Below are positions 16,851 through 26,012 of a stretch of 64,000 bases of DNA, in pieces. Below the pieces are notes generated by a model. That model saw nothing but the letters and a program-made list of their open reading frames with translations. It had not been told where the DNA came from and searched no databases. The translations under genes and the position numbers were made by a program. The stretch's first letter is position 1. Every line of letters starts with the position of its first letter. Source of the stretch: Streptomyces coffeae (lineage in GTDB: Bacteria > Actinomycetota > Actinomycetes > Streptomycetales > Streptomycetaceae); contig NZ_JAERRF010000014.1 in assembly GCF_016741875.1 (NCBI RefSeq), positions 143,683 through 207,682 of the forward strand, read 5' to 3'.

Positions 16851-18005
16851 GTGAACGGTTCCATTTCCGGGGCGACCGGGTCCGGCGCCAATCTGTCCGC
16901 CCTGCGCAGCCATAATGCCGCGCTGGTCCTCGGCCTGCTGCGGGACGCGGGCGAGGAGGGCGCCAGCCGGCTGGAGCTGGCCGACCGCACCGGCCTCACC
17001 CCGCAAGCCGTCAGCAAGATCACCGCCCGGCTGAGGGCGGAGGGCCTGGCCACCGAGGCCGGGCGCCGCCCTTCCACCGGCGGAAAGCCGCGCACCGTGC
17101 TCCGGCTGGTCCCCGGCGCCCGCCACGCCATCGGGCTCCACCTCGACCGCGACGAGATGACAGCCGTCCTCGTCGACCTCGCGGGCACCCCGGTGGCCGT
17201 ACGGACGGGCGACTTCGACTTCGGCGCGGGGGCCGAGCGGGCGCTGACCGCCGCCTCGACCCAGGTCCGGGCCCTGATCGAGGACGCGGGCGAGCTGCTG
17301 GCCCCGGCCGTGGACCTGGCCGCGGCGGCGGACGACGAGAGCGGAGACCAGGCGGCCCAGGGCGGACTGCTCGGGGTCGGTGTCGCCGCGCCCGGCCCGC
17401 TCGACCACAGCGCCGGGGTGCTGCACCGGGTCACCGGCTTCCCTCAGTGGGACGGCTTCCAACTGCGTGACGCGCTCGCGCGGCGGCTCGGCCTCCCCGT
17501 CGTCCTCGACAAGGACACCAACGCCGCCGCGCTCGGCCTGGTGACCGCGGAGTCGTCCGCGTATCTGCACCTGGGCACCGGTCTGGGCGCCGGGCTCGTG
17601 CTCGGCGGGGACGTCTACCGGGGCTCGCGGACGGACGCGGGGGAGTTCGGCCACCAGGTGATCCAGCTGGACGGCCCGCGGTGCGGCTGCGGCAACCGCG
17701 GCTGTCTGGAGGCGCTGTGCCTGGCCGCCGTCGCACGCGGCGAGACCGCTGTGGCGGCCCGGCTGCTCGGCATCGGCGCGGCCAACCTGGTGCGGCTGCT
17801 CGACATCGACCGGGTGCTGCTCGGCGGCCGGGTGGTGCTCGCCGACCCCGAGCCGTACGTCCACGGGGTGTCCATGATGCTGGCCGAGGACTCCGCACGC
17901 GCCAGCCGTCCCATCATTCCCGTGGAGGTCGTGGAGCGCGGCAACCGCGCGGTGGTCGAGGGCGCGGCCCAGCTCGTGCTCGCGCCGCTCTTCGCCCGCG
18001 GCTGA
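16851..18005 (+). CDS. ROK-family transcriptional regulator
   Basis: This 384-residue regulator has an N-terminal winged helix (ASRLELADRTGLTPQAVSKITARLRAEG, about 35-70) and a ROK sugar-kinase-like domain with GVGVAAPGP, DKDTNAAALG, HLGTGLGAGLVL and the zinc motif GPRCGCGNRGCLEA. It should repress the divergent dehydrogenase operon and respond to a sugar or sugar phosphate. GTG 16851 has its purine-rich GGAAGA directly adjacent, too close for normal pairing, so the transcript may be leaderless. Confidence 0.9.
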   Translation: MNGSISGATGSGANLSALRSHNAALVLGLLRDAGEEGASRLELADRTGLTPQAVSKITARLRAEGLATEAGRRPSTGGKPRTVLRLVPGARHAIGLHLDRDEMTAVLVDLAGTPVAVRTGDFDFGAGAERALTAASTQVRALIEDAGELLAPAVDLAAAADDESGDQAAQGGLLGVGVAAPGPLDHSAGVLHRVTGFPQWDGFQLRDALARRLGLPVVLDKDTNAAALGLVTAESSAYLHLGTGLGAGLVLGGDVYRGSRTDAGEFGHQVIQLDGPRCGCGNRGCLEALCLAAVARGETAVAARLLGIGAANLVRLLDIDRVLLGGRVVLADPEPYVHGVSMMLAEDSARASRPIIPVEVVERGNRAVVEGAAQLVLAPLFARG

Positions 18006-18175
18006 CGGGTGCGGGCCGGCGGGCGGGCGAGCCGAGGCGGGTCCGACTAGGCCGATCGTGTGGGTTGTTGAGGGCCAGACGAGGGCAATCGGCGGCTTGT
18101 GCGGTGTGTCGGCGTGCGGAGGTGGAAGGGACCTGAGTGCTCGGGGAAACGCCGTAGCACTCCAGAGGGTGACTC

Positions 18176-19852
18176 ATGCGCCTGTCCACCGCACTGTCCC
18201 TGCGTGCCGTCCTCCCGGCGGCCGCGATCGCGCTCGTCCCGGCTCTCTACGGGCTCGCGCCCCATGCCGACGCGGCCGATACGGAGGCCGAGCCCGGATC
18301 CGACACCAGACCGGAGTCCACGGCGGTGGCCGCACCGGTCTGCGGCAGCCAGGACAGTACGGAGTTCCCGATCGCGACCCGCCTCCACGGCGGGCCGGAC
18401 CACTACGCGCGCGGCGGTGCCTGGCGCACCTGGCACCTGGAGCTGCGCAACACCACGGACACCGGCTGCCGCGCCATCCACCCCATCGCGGTGCTCGTCG
18501 ACCGCGCCCACGCGTTGCGGCCCGAGCACATCCGCTTCGAGTTCCTCGACCCGGCCGCCGACGGTGGCACCTGGCGACCGGTCTCCTTCGAGACGACCGA
18601 CCAGGACGAGAATCTCGGGGTCTTCGACGACCCATTCGAGGGCTTCACCGTGCCCGCGGGCAAGGCCGTGGACGTACAGCTACGGACGCGGTTCGCGGAC
18701 AACGCGCCGCGCGGGAAGGTGACCACCAACGCCATCGCCGTCCAGCGGCGTGAGGACGACGGCGACTGGGTCGGGCAGTCCAACGACTACGAGTTCAGCA
18801 TCGACAGCGCGGGGACACAGACGCCGGAGACGGAGCCCACGGACACGGCGACGGGCGGTACGGACGCCTCAGGGAAGACGGACGCCTCGGGGGAGACCGG
18901 CGCCTCGGCCGGTGTGGGCACGGGCGGTACGGACGACGCGGGCTCCTCCGCCACGGCGCGCCCCAAGGACACCACCGGCACCGGTGGTACGGCCGCCTCG
19001 AGCGCGCCGTCGACCCGGAGCCTGACCCCGCCCCGCGCCAAGCCCCCGTCCCCGAGCGCGAGTCCGAGTCCGAGCCCGAGCCCGTCCCGGTCGTCCGGCA
19101 CCGGGCTCAAGGAGAGCAGCCCCGTCCCGGTGCCGCCCAGCGCCGACACCGGCAGCAGCAGCGGCAGCGATACGGAGACCGGGGACGACACCGAGGCTCA
19201 GCCCGAGACCACACCGGAGGACTCCGGTACGGAGACGGACACGGGCACCGGCACGGATGACACCGCCGGTACGGACACCGGCACCGGCACGGACACGGAC
19301 CTCGGGTCGGACACCGGGACCGACCTCGACACCGGCAGTGGCACCGACACCGACACCGACACCGACACCGGCACCGACACCGGCAGCGGCACCGATGAGG
19401 ACACCGGAGCCGACGTCGACCTCGGCACCGAAGAGCCGGGCACGGAGGACCCCGGCGTCGAGGACCCGGGTACGACCGACCCCGGCACCGGCACCGGCAC
19501 TGAGGACCCGGGCATGGAAGACCCCGGAGCCGAGGACCCCGGTGCGGAAGACCCGGGCACCGAGGACCCGGGCTTGGAGGACCCCGGCACGGGCACCGAG
19601 GACCCCGGTCTTGAGGACCCGGGCACCGAGGACCCCGGCCTGGAGGACCCCGGCACCACCGACCCCGGATCCGATGCCGGCGGTGAGGAAAAGGGCGAGC
19701 AGGAGGACGGCGACCACCAGTCCGGCCACCGGCCGCCCGAGCTCGCCGAGACGGGCCACAACGCCCTGCTCGCCGGGCTCGGCGTCCTCAGCGTCGCGCT
19801 CCTGGCCGGCGGCACCGTCCTCCTGGTGAAGTCCCGCCGCCCGGGGCGATGA
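18176..19852 (+). CDS. LAETG-anchored cell-wall protein with Gly/Asp/Thr/Pro-rich repeats
   Basis: This is a 558-residue secreted protein. A signal peptide ending in HADA precedes a folded domain (about 50-205; WRTWHLELRNTTDTGCRAIHP). A long low-complexity stalk follows, with (TGTDTGTGT)n and then EDPG/LEDPGTE repeats (about 330-505). The C-terminus is a sortase signal: LAETG (523-527), a hydrophobic helix, and KSRRPGR. LAXTG is the class E sortase motif, so the product of 12010-12828 is the likely anchoring enzyme. The stalk probably spans the wall; ligand unknown. Confidence 0.9.
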   Translation: MRLSTALSLRAVLPAAAIALVPALYGLAPHADAADTEAEPGSDTRPESTAVAAPVCGSQDSTEFPIATRLHGGPDHYARGGAWRTWHLELRNTTDTGCRAIHPIAVLVDRAHALRPEHIRFEFLDPAADGGTWRPVSFETTDQDENLGVFDDPFEGFTVPAGKAVDVQLRTRFADNAPRGKVTTNAIAVQRREDDGDWVGQSNDYEFSIDSAGTQTPETEPTDTATGGTDASGKTDASGETGASAGVGTGGTDDAGSSATARPKDTTGTGGTAASSAPSTRSLTPPRAKPPSPSASPSPSPSPSRSSGTGLKESSPVPVPPSADTGSSSGSDTETGDDTEAQPETTPEDSGTETDTGTGTDDTAGTDTGTGTDTDLGSDTGTDLDTGSGTDTDTDTDTGTDTGSGTDEDTGADVDLGTEEPGTEDPGVEDPGTTDPGTGTGTEDPGMEDPGAEDPGAEDPGTEDPGLEDPGTGTEDPGLEDPGTEDPGLEDPGTTDPGSDAGGEEKGEQEDGDHQSGHRPPELAETGHNALLAGLGVLSVALLAGGTVLLVKSRRPGR

Positions 19853-19876
19853 GAACGGGCGGCGGCGATACGGCGG

Positions 19877-20065
19877 TTACTGGCCCCGGGGCCCCTCGCC
19901 CCGGCGGCGCAGCTCTTCGTCGAGCTTGTCCGAGCCGGTCTGGATCTGCTCCGAGTGCTTGCCGCCGGTCTTCTTGTCGGCGGTGTCGGCCCCCTTACGC
20001 GCGGCCTGCCGGCTCTTGTCCGGGTGCTTGCCGAGCGCGCCCTTCAGCTTGTCCATCATGCCCAT
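19877..20065 (-). CDS. MT0933-like antitoxin-family small protein
   Basis: This 62-residue highly charged protein (MGMMDKLKGALGKHPDKSRQ, then DTADKKTGGKHSEQIQTG) matches the MT0933/Rv0909 antitoxin family pattern. No toxin gene is adjacent on either side, so a toxin-antitoxin role is not supported here. Streptomyces often carry solitary copies of this family. Confidence 0.75.
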   Translation of the reverse strand: MGMMDKLKGALGKHPDKSRQAARKGADTADKKTGGKHSEQIQTGSDKLDEELRRRGEGPRGQ

Positions 20066-20304
20066 GACGGTCTCCTTACGGTCCGGCTCGTTCCAGGGAC
20101 GAAAGCCCCCTCGGGGCGGAAGCCACCCCTCCCCTCAGCATCGGACACCTGTGCTGGTCTGTCGCGCTGGACCGCCGCATCCTGCGGTGACACGTCTGGT
20201 TACCCCGCCGCCCTGCCCGGTTAGGCTGAGCTCGTCACCAGCCGGTCGGCCCGATCCCAGGGTCGTGCCGACCCTCAGTGGTCAAACCGAGCGGAGAGCA
20301 ATCA

Positions 20305-21087
20305 GTGGCAGAGCGCAAGCCGATCAAGTCATGGCTCACCGACATGGATGGCGTGCTGATGCACGAGGGGATACCGGTCCCCGGTGCGGAAGCCTTCATC
20401 AAGCGGCTGCGGGAGACCGAGACGCCCTTCCTCGTGCTCACCAACAACTCCATCTACACCCAGCGCGATCTCCAGGCCCGGCTGTCCCGAATCGGGCTCG
20501 ATGTCCCGGAGCAGAACATCTGGACATCGGCACTGGCCACCGCCCAGTTCCTGGACGAGCAGCGCCCCGAGGGCACCGCGTATGTCATCGGTGAGGCGGG
20601 GCTGACCACCGCCCTGCACGACATCGGCTATGTCCTCACCGACGTGGAGCCGGACTACGTCGTGCTCGGGGAGACCCGTACCTACAGCTTCGAGTCGCTG
20701 ACCAAGGCCATCCGGCTCATCAACAACGGGTCGCGGTTCATCGCCACCAACCCCGATGAGATCGGCCCCTCCGCCGAGGGAGCGCTGCCCGCCACCGGAT
20801 CGGTGGCCGCGCTGATCACCCGGGCGACCGGCCAGGAGCCGTACTTCGTGGGCAAGCCCAATCCGCTGATGATGCGGGCCGGGCTGAATGTGATCGGTGC
20901 GCATTCCGAGTCCAGCGCGATGATCGGCGACCGGATGGACACGGATGTGCGAGCCGGTCTCGAAGCGGGTATGGAGACCTTCCTCGTCCTCACCGGTGTC
21001 ACCAAGCGCGAGGAGGTCGACCGGTTCCCCTACCGGGCGTCCACCGTGGTCGAGTCCATCGCCGATCTGGTCGAGCGCATTCTCTGA
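20305..21087 (+). CDS. HAD-IIA hydrolase (NagD-like phosphatase)
   Basis: This 260-residue HAD phosphatase has motif I LTDMDGVL (nucleophile Asp13, acid Asp15), FLVLTNNS as motif II, a C2a-type cap (about 75-180), and motif IV in IGDRMDTDVRAGLEAGMETFLVL. This is the NagD/p-nitrophenylphosphatase pattern. GTG 20305 has GGAGAG at the right distance. The likely role is sugar or nucleotide monophosphate dephosphorylation; the true substrate is unknown. Confidence 0.9.
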   Translation: MAERKPIKSWLTDMDGVLMHEGIPVPGAEAFIKRLRETETPFLVLTNNSIYTQRDLQARLSRIGLDVPEQNIWTSALATAQFLDEQRPEGTAYVIGEAGLTTALHDIGYVLTDVEPDYVVLGETRTYSFESLTKAIRLINNGSRFIATNPDEIGPSAEGALPATGSVAALITRATGQEPYFVGKPNPLMMRAGLNVIGAHSESSAMIGDRMDTDVRAGLEAGMETFLVLTGVTKREEVDRFPYRASTVVESIADLVERIL

Positions 21088-21242
21088 GCTCCTCTGAGCT
21101 CGCTGAACCTCTCCGGATTCCTCCGGATTCCTCCCGACTTCTTTCGAACCTCCGCTCAGCGACCCGATCGGCCCAGTCGGGGTCCGCAGCGGATGCGGGC
21201 CCCGGCCGGGCGCGTGAGCCTCGTTGATGGAGGAGGTTCACC

Positions 21243-21800
21243 ATGCGCTCAGTCGCCCTCACTCTCTGTGCTGTCGCCCTGGGTACGGTCACTCTCTGTC
21301 CCGTCGTCTCCGCTCCGGCCCTCGCCGACCAGCGGCACGACGGCACCGCCACGATCCGCGTCAGCCCGTTCGCCATCCCCCCCGGCGCCGAGGTGGACGT
21401 ACGGGCCTTCGGCTGCCCCGGCAAGGTGGCCACCGCCTCGTCACCCGTGTTCGTGGACGACGCCGAGCTGACACCGGACGGGGACGGGCTGTTCAGCGAG
21501 GCCACGATCCGTTCCACCGCGACCAGCGGCGCCCACCGGGTCACCGTGGAGTGCGGTGACCGGGCGAGCGCCGTGGAGCCGCGGGAGAAGGTGTTCGTCG
21601 CCGTCGAGAGCCCGCCCGCACCCATCGCCCCGGTCCACGCGGGCGGCGGGGGCAGCGCACCCGCCGAGGAGCGGATGCGCCAGGACTTCGGCGGCGCGGA
21701 GGCGTACGGCCTGGTGCTCTCGGGCGGTACGGCGCTGGCCGTCGGCGGGATCGCGGTGCACCGGCGCCGCCGCCGTCCCACCGGCTCGGGGTCGGGCTGA
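21243..21800 (+). CDS. Secreted single-pass membrane protein paired with a class F sortase
   Basis: This 185-residue protein has a signal peptide (LTLCAVALGTVTLCPVVSAPALA), an immunoglobulin-like middle (IRVSPFAIPPGAEVDVRAFGCPG, with a second Cys in VTVECGD), a Pro/Gly linker, a C-terminal hydrophobic stretch (YGLVLSGGTALAVGGIAV) and a basic tail HRRRRRP. The layout resembles a sortase substrate, but I see no clear LPXTG-like motif before the helix. A GGAGG site precedes the ATG. It lies 5 nt upstream of the sortase gene. Confidence 0.8.
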   Translation: MRSVALTLCAVALGTVTLCPVVSAPALADQRHDGTATIRVSPFAIPPGAEVDVRAFGCPGKVATASSPVFVDDAELTPDGDGLFSEATIRSTATSGAHRVTVECGDRASAVEPREKVFVAVESPPAPIAPVHAGGGGSAPAEERMRQDFGGAEAYGLVLSGGTALAVGGIAVHRRRRRPTGSGSG

Positions 21801-21805
21801 GCGCC

Positions 21806-22582
21806 ATGGACGGATACGGCTACGGACTGGGGAGCGGCCGGGCCGACGGGCCCGGGGACGAGGACGGCGGCGCCCGGAGGTTCCGCGGCGCAGGGCGGCT
21901 GGCCATGGGCGTCGCCTGGGCGGTGCTGCTGCTCGGCCTGTGGATGTGGGGCCGGGACAGCACGGAGGGGACGGGCGGATCGGTGCCGATGACCGGTGAT
22001 GTGGCCGCGGTCGGACGCCCGCCCGCGCATCCGCTGCCCCCGGCGCACGCCCCGCTGCCGTCCGCGCGGCCGAAGAGCGTCGAGATCGAGGCGGCGCGCG
22101 TCCGCGCCCCGGTTGTCGCCAGCGGCCTGGACAGTGCGGGCGCGCTCAAGCCGCCGTCGTACAAACAGGCCGGTACGGTCGGTTGGTACCGCGCGGGCCC
22201 CGAACCCGGTTCCGCGGGCGCCGCGCTGCTGGTGGGTCATCTCGACACCCGGTCCAAGCCCGCGGTGTTCCACGGGCTGAGCCACCTCAAGCGCGGAGAG
22301 ACCGTGCGGATCGCGCGGACGGACGGCACCACGGCGGAGTTCACCGTGGAGAACGTCGAAGTGGTGGCCACCGAGCGGTTCGACGCCCGGCGGGTGTACG
22401 GGGCGCGCGCCCGGAACCGCGCCGAACTGCGGCTGATCACCTGCGGGGGACGGTTCGACAAGGCGACGCGGTCGTACACCGCCAATGTGGTCGTCTCCGC
22501 GTATCTGACGGGCACCAGCGGGCAGCCGCGGCATCCGGTGGGCGCCGCGGGCGGCGACTCCGGCCGACACGACTCCGGCTGA
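21806..22582 (+). CDS. Class F sortase
   Basis: This 258-residue sortase has one N-terminal membrane helix (LAMGVAWAVLLLGLWMW), a Pro-rich linker, and a catalytic domain with His145 in LVGHLDT, Cys213 in LITCGG, and a downstream basic residue in ATRSYTANVVVSAY. The compact domain and the HLDT/TCGG motifs fit actinobacterial class F. It is directly downstream of, and probably co-transcribed with, a secreted protein that may be its partner or substrate. Confidence 0.9.
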   Translation: MDGYGYGLGSGRADGPGDEDGGARRFRGAGRLAMGVAWAVLLLGLWMWGRDSTEGTGGSVPMTGDVAAVGRPPAHPLPPAHAPLPSARPKSVEIEAARVRAPVVASGLDSAGALKPPSYKQAGTVGWYRAGPEPGSAGAALLVGHLDTRSKPAVFHGLSHLKRGETVRIARTDGTTAEFTVENVEVVATERFDARRVYGARARNRAELRLITCGGRFDKATRSYTANVVVSAYLTGTSGQPRHPVGAAGGDSGRHDSG

Positions 22583-22955
22583 CGCGCGCTCACCCATGGA
22601 CGGGCGCCCCTCGGCGCGGTGCCGCCGGATGTGAGACTCGCCACCCACCGGGCCGCTGGCCAAGCGGATTCGCCGAAGTCCGGTGCGGTTCGGGTGCGCC
22701 CCGAAGGGGCGCGGGGCTGTGCCGATGTGCGGCTCCGCCGCGTGGGCGCGACCAGCCACGACGCAGCCGCGGACGCACGACGGCACCGCGCGGCACTTCC
22801 CGCGGAGCGCTTAGTGCGGCGGGGCGAAAACGCGGGCCGGGGTCGCCGATGCGCCCCCGAGCCTCCGGCGCGTTGTGTAAGGATTGATTCGACCGGTCTT
22901 GTCCCGCCGGGGGAGCACGGCGTGTTCCTCGCAGCGTGCACCCAAGGGGGAGTGG
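22583..22955. repeat. Gene-free region with 67-bp dispersed repeat, copy 2
   Basis: Positions 22698-22764 are the inverted counterpart of 15094-15160. The copy starts with a short hairpin (22696-22702 with 22706-22712). The rest of this 373-base stretch shows no convincing gene. A GGGGGAG ribosome site for the GH6 gene sits at its right end. Confidence 0.7.
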
Positions 22956-24032
22956 ATGTACGGCAGTTACACCGGCCGTCGGCATCACGTTGCCCGTCTT
23001 CGCAGCCGTCGTGCCCGTGGCCGTACCCGCGCGGTCTCCACCGCCGGAGCCCTGCTGTCGCTCGTGACGCTCTCCGGCTGCTTCGGCTCTTCCAGCAGTG
23101 GCGAGGGCGATCACGCGGCCGCGGCCGAGCGACCCCGGCAGCGGCCCAAGGCCACCGTGCCGTACTGGGTGAACCCGGACGGGAGCGCCGCCAGGCAGGT
23201 GGCGGCGTACCGCAAGAAGGGCGAGCGGGACCAGGCGAGGCTGATAGAGAAGATCGCCGACCAGCCGGTCGCGGAGTGGCTCGGGCTGGACGACCCCGAG
23301 GGGCAGGCGAGCGGTTTCACCCACGCCGCCGCGAAGGCGAACCGCAGCGCGCTGCTGGTCTTCTACGAGATCCCGCACCGCGACTGCGGGCAGTACAGCA
23401 AGGGTGGTGCCGCGGACGGCAATGCCTATCGCGCCTGGCTGGACAAGGTGGTCCGCGGGATCGGCAACCGCCCCGCGACCGTCATCCTGGAGCCCGACGC
23501 GCTGCCGCACCTGGTGGACGGCTGTACGCCCAAGCAGTTCCACGAGGAGCGGTACGACCTGCTGACCGGGGCCGTCGACAAGCTCAAGGGGCTGCCGCAC
23601 ACCAAGGTCTATCTGGACGCCGGGAACCCGCACTGGATCAAGGACCCGCGCCGGATGGTGCAGCCGCTGAAGCGTGCGGGCATCGCCAAGGCCGATGGCT
23701 TCGCGCTCAACATCTCCAACTACCAGACGACGAAGGAGAACGCGGCATACGGCAGGCAGTTGTCGGCGCTGGTCGGCGGCAAGCCCTTCGTGATCGACAC
23801 CAGCCGGAACGGAAACGGCCCGGCCCCGGGGACGGACGATCCGCAGGCGTGGTGCAATCCGAAGGGCCGCGCGCTGGGCGAGACGCCGACCACCGACACC
23901 GGGGACAGGCTGGTCGACGCCTATCTGTGGATCAAGCGTCCGGGCGAGTCGGACGGTACCTGCAAGGGCGGCCCCCAGGCGGGTCGGTGGTGGCCGCGGT
24001 ACGCGCTCGATCTCGCCCGTAACGCCGAATAG
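22956..24032 (+). CDS. cslZ: GH6 family lipoprotein (endoglucanase-like, CslZ-type)
   Basis: This is a 358-residue glycoside hydrolase family 6 protein. Its signal sequence ends in a lipobox-like LVTLSGC, so it is probably tethered to the membrane. The GH6 acid/base region appears in TVILEPDALPHLVDGC, and ADGFALNISNYQ and FVIDTSRNGNG are family strands. Its 3' end is only 9 nt from the converging glxA stop. In S. coelicolor and S. lividans a GH6 gene is likewise linked to cslA and glxA, where it would trim the beta-glucan made at hyphal tips. Confidence 0.85.
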   Translation: MYGSYTGRRHHVARLRSRRARGRTRAVSTAGALLSLVTLSGCFGSSSSGEGDHAAAAERPRQRPKATVPYWVNPDGSAARQVAAYRKKGERDQARLIEKIADQPVAEWLGLDDPEGQASGFTHAAAKANRSALLVFYEIPHRDCGQYSKGGAADGNAYRAWLDKVVRGIGNRPATVILEPDALPHLVDGCTPKQFHEERYDLLTGAVDKLKGLPHTKVYLDAGNPHWIKDPRRMVQPLKRAGIAKADGFALNISNYQTTKENAAYGRQLSALVGGKPFVIDTSRNGNGPAPGTDDPQAWCNPKGRALGETPTTDTGDRLVDAYLWIKRPGESDGTCKGGPQAGRWWPRYALDLARNAE

Positions 24033-24041
24033 CGGGCCCGC

Positions 24042-26009
24042 TCAGTCCCGGGCCTGGGACTTCGTGGTGGCCTTTCCTGGCACCTTCACCCACACCGCCT
24101 CCGACGGGGTGCCCTTCTTGTCGACCGCGTTGAGCATGTACCAGCCGGGCGGCACCAGCGAGGAGTCCTTGGGCAGGCGGACCGTGATGCCGTCCTTCTT
24201 CCGCTGGAAGTCCAGTGCGATCGACCGCTGCTCCACATTGGTGACATGGGTGAAGGAACTGGGCCGGATCAGCCGCACCTTCTCGATCGCCGAGGGCCGG
24301 GAGGTGCCGTAGCTCGTCGTGCCGCCGCGCTTGACCGTCCGGGGCCCGGTGTCGGTGAGCTTCGGGCGCGCGTCCCGGTAGAGGTACGGCGGGGTGTAGA
24401 TGTCGATCTGCTGCTGGAACTCTCCGGGCTTGGTGTTGGCCTTGTCGCTGAAGAGCGAGTCCGAGCCGAAGGTCATCACCCGGCCGTCGGGCAGCAGCAG
24501 CGCGCCGGAGTGGTAGTTGCGGCCCACCAGCGGGTCGGCCACTGCGCGGGAGGAGTTGGTCTTCGGGTCGTAGAGCTCGGCCTTGAGCACATTGCTGTCA
24601 CCGCGGCCGCGGTAGTCGCCCGAGCCGTTGGTGGTCAGCACCGTGTCGTCGGGGAGGATCACACTGCTGGGATAGCGGGCCTTGGCGTACAGGTCCGGGC
24701 CGTCCTTGAAGCGCGGAGTGCTGGCGTGCAGATCGACGATCCGGGTCTTGGCGGTGGCCCGGGAGTCCTCGCCGACTCCGCCGCCGCCGAGCACCATGTA
24801 CCGCTGGTCCTGTGCCGGGGGCAGCAGGACGGACATCGAGGTCTCCAGCAGCCCGGGGTCGCTGATGCCCGGCACCACGTCGAACTTGTTGCTCTTCAGA
24901 TCCCAGACACCGGGGGTGCGGCCCTTGTCGTCGGGGCCGTATCCGGCGTTGGAGCCGGTGTAGAAGATGCGGCCCTTGTCGGTGAGGAAGAGCGCGGGGT
25001 AGGTCGGGAAGAACCGCTTCTTCGGCAGGTACTTCCACTTCTTGGTCTTCGGGTTGTAGATCTCGTTCTTGCCCGGGACGACCTGGCCGATCTCATCCAG
25101 ACCGGAGACCGAGAGCACCCTGCCGTCCTGAAGGGTGGTCAGCGTGGGGTACCAGCGGGCCTCGTGCATGGGGTCGACCGGGATGTAGCGCTCGGCCTCC
25201 GGGTCGAATTCATAGGCTTCCTTGATTCCCTGGAAGTCCTTCTTGTCGAACGAGAGCTTCTGCGCGATGCCGTAGAAGTTCCGCTTGTCCTTGCCCTCGA
25301 GCCCGGAGATCCGGAAATTGTCCTCGGTGCCGGTCTGGTACTTCTTGCCCTTGCGCACCGCCTCGACATAAACGCGTGCGGTGCTGGGGGTGACACGGAC
25401 CTTTCCGGTCCTGGCGCTCGTGGTCTTCTTGGCGCGCGGGACCAGGACCGGGTCCTTGGATACGAAGGTCTTGCCGCTCTCCTTGCCGGTGAAGCGGGTG
25501 CCGGCCGGGAAGGTCTTGGGCTTGTCCGGGTTCTCGTTGTGGACGAACATCAGTCCGCCCGCCTTCTCGACATCGCCCTGGAGCTTCTCATAGCGCTGAG
25601 TGCCGCCCGCCACCAGCAGCTTTCCGTCCGGAAGCTGGGTGTGCCCGGAGCAGAAGAGGTCCTTGGGGGTGGGGATGTTCTTGTAGGTGTTCTTCTCCGG
25701 GTCCCACAGCACACTGCGGAAGGACTTGGCGGCGAAGTTCTTTGCGTTGTTGCCGGAGCCCGCGACCAGCAGCACTTTCCCGGTGTGGAGCAGCGCGGCG
25801 TGGATGGTGTTGATGCGGTATTCCTCGGGGACGTTCACCACGTCCCAGTGGCCGTTGTCGGCCTTGTACTCCGGCTGGTTGATCTTGTAGTTGTGGTACT
25901 TCTCGGAGCCGAAACGGTAGAGGGCCGGGCCGTTCATCCCGGCCACCACGATGACAGCCGCCGCACCGAACCCGAAGCGGCGGGTGCGGCGACTCGGTCG
26001 GTACTTCAC
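24042..26009 (-). CDS. glxA: Mono-copper radical oxidase GlxA
   Basis: This 655-residue galactose-oxidase-like enzyme has an N-terminal signal or anchor (FGFGAAAVIVVAGMNGPAL), kelch repeats and a C-terminal DUF1929-like beta domain. By homology to galactose oxidase, Cys120 (in LFCSGH) and Tyr287 (in ARWYPTL) would form the Tyr-Cys cofactor, with a further copper-site region in YHSGALLLPDGRVMTFGSD. In Streptomyces GlxA works with CslA to deposit a glycan at hyphal tips during development. It lies 3 nt downstream of cslA in one operon. Confidence 0.95.
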   Translation of the reverse strand: MKYRPSRRTRRFGFGAAAVIVVAGMNGPALYRFGSEKYHNYKINQPEYKADNGHWDVVNVPEEYRINTIHAALLHTGKVLLVAGSGNNAKNFAAKSFRSVLWDPEKNTYKNIPTPKDLFCSGHTQLPDGKLLVAGGTQRYEKLQGDVEKAGGLMFVHNENPDKPKTFPAGTRFTGKESGKTFVSKDPVLVPRAKKTTSARTGKVRVTPSTARVYVEAVRKGKKYQTGTEDNFRISGLEGKDKRNFYGIAQKLSFDKKDFQGIKEAYEFDPEAERYIPVDPMHEARWYPTLTTLQDGRVLSVSGLDEIGQVVPGKNEIYNPKTKKWKYLPKKRFFPTYPALFLTDKGRIFYTGSNAGYGPDDKGRTPGVWDLKSNKFDVVPGISDPGLLETSMSVLLPPAQDQRYMVLGGGGVGEDSRATAKTRIVDLHASTPRFKDGPDLYAKARYPSSVILPDDTVLTTNGSGDYRGRGDSNVLKAELYDPKTNSSRAVADPLVGRNYHSGALLLPDGRVMTFGSDSLFSDKANTKPGEFQQQIDIYTPPYLYRDARPKLTDTGPRTVKRGGTTSYGTSRPSAIEKVRLIRPSSFTHVTNVEQRSIALDFQRKKDGITVRLPKDSSLVPPGWYMLNAVDKKGTPSEAVWVKVPGKATTKSQARD

Positions 26010-26012
26010 TTC

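Noticed and set aside
15704..17434. N-terminal extension of the UPF0303 frame across the dehydrogenase and ROK genes
   Set aside because: The open frame continues to 17434 only because stops are rare. The homologous part starts at ATG 15703, which overlaps the dehydrogenase stop as ATGA.
19877..20065. Toxin-antitoxin locus
   Set aside because: The antitoxin-family protein has no neighbouring toxin; flanking genes are a wall protein and a NagD-like phosphatase.
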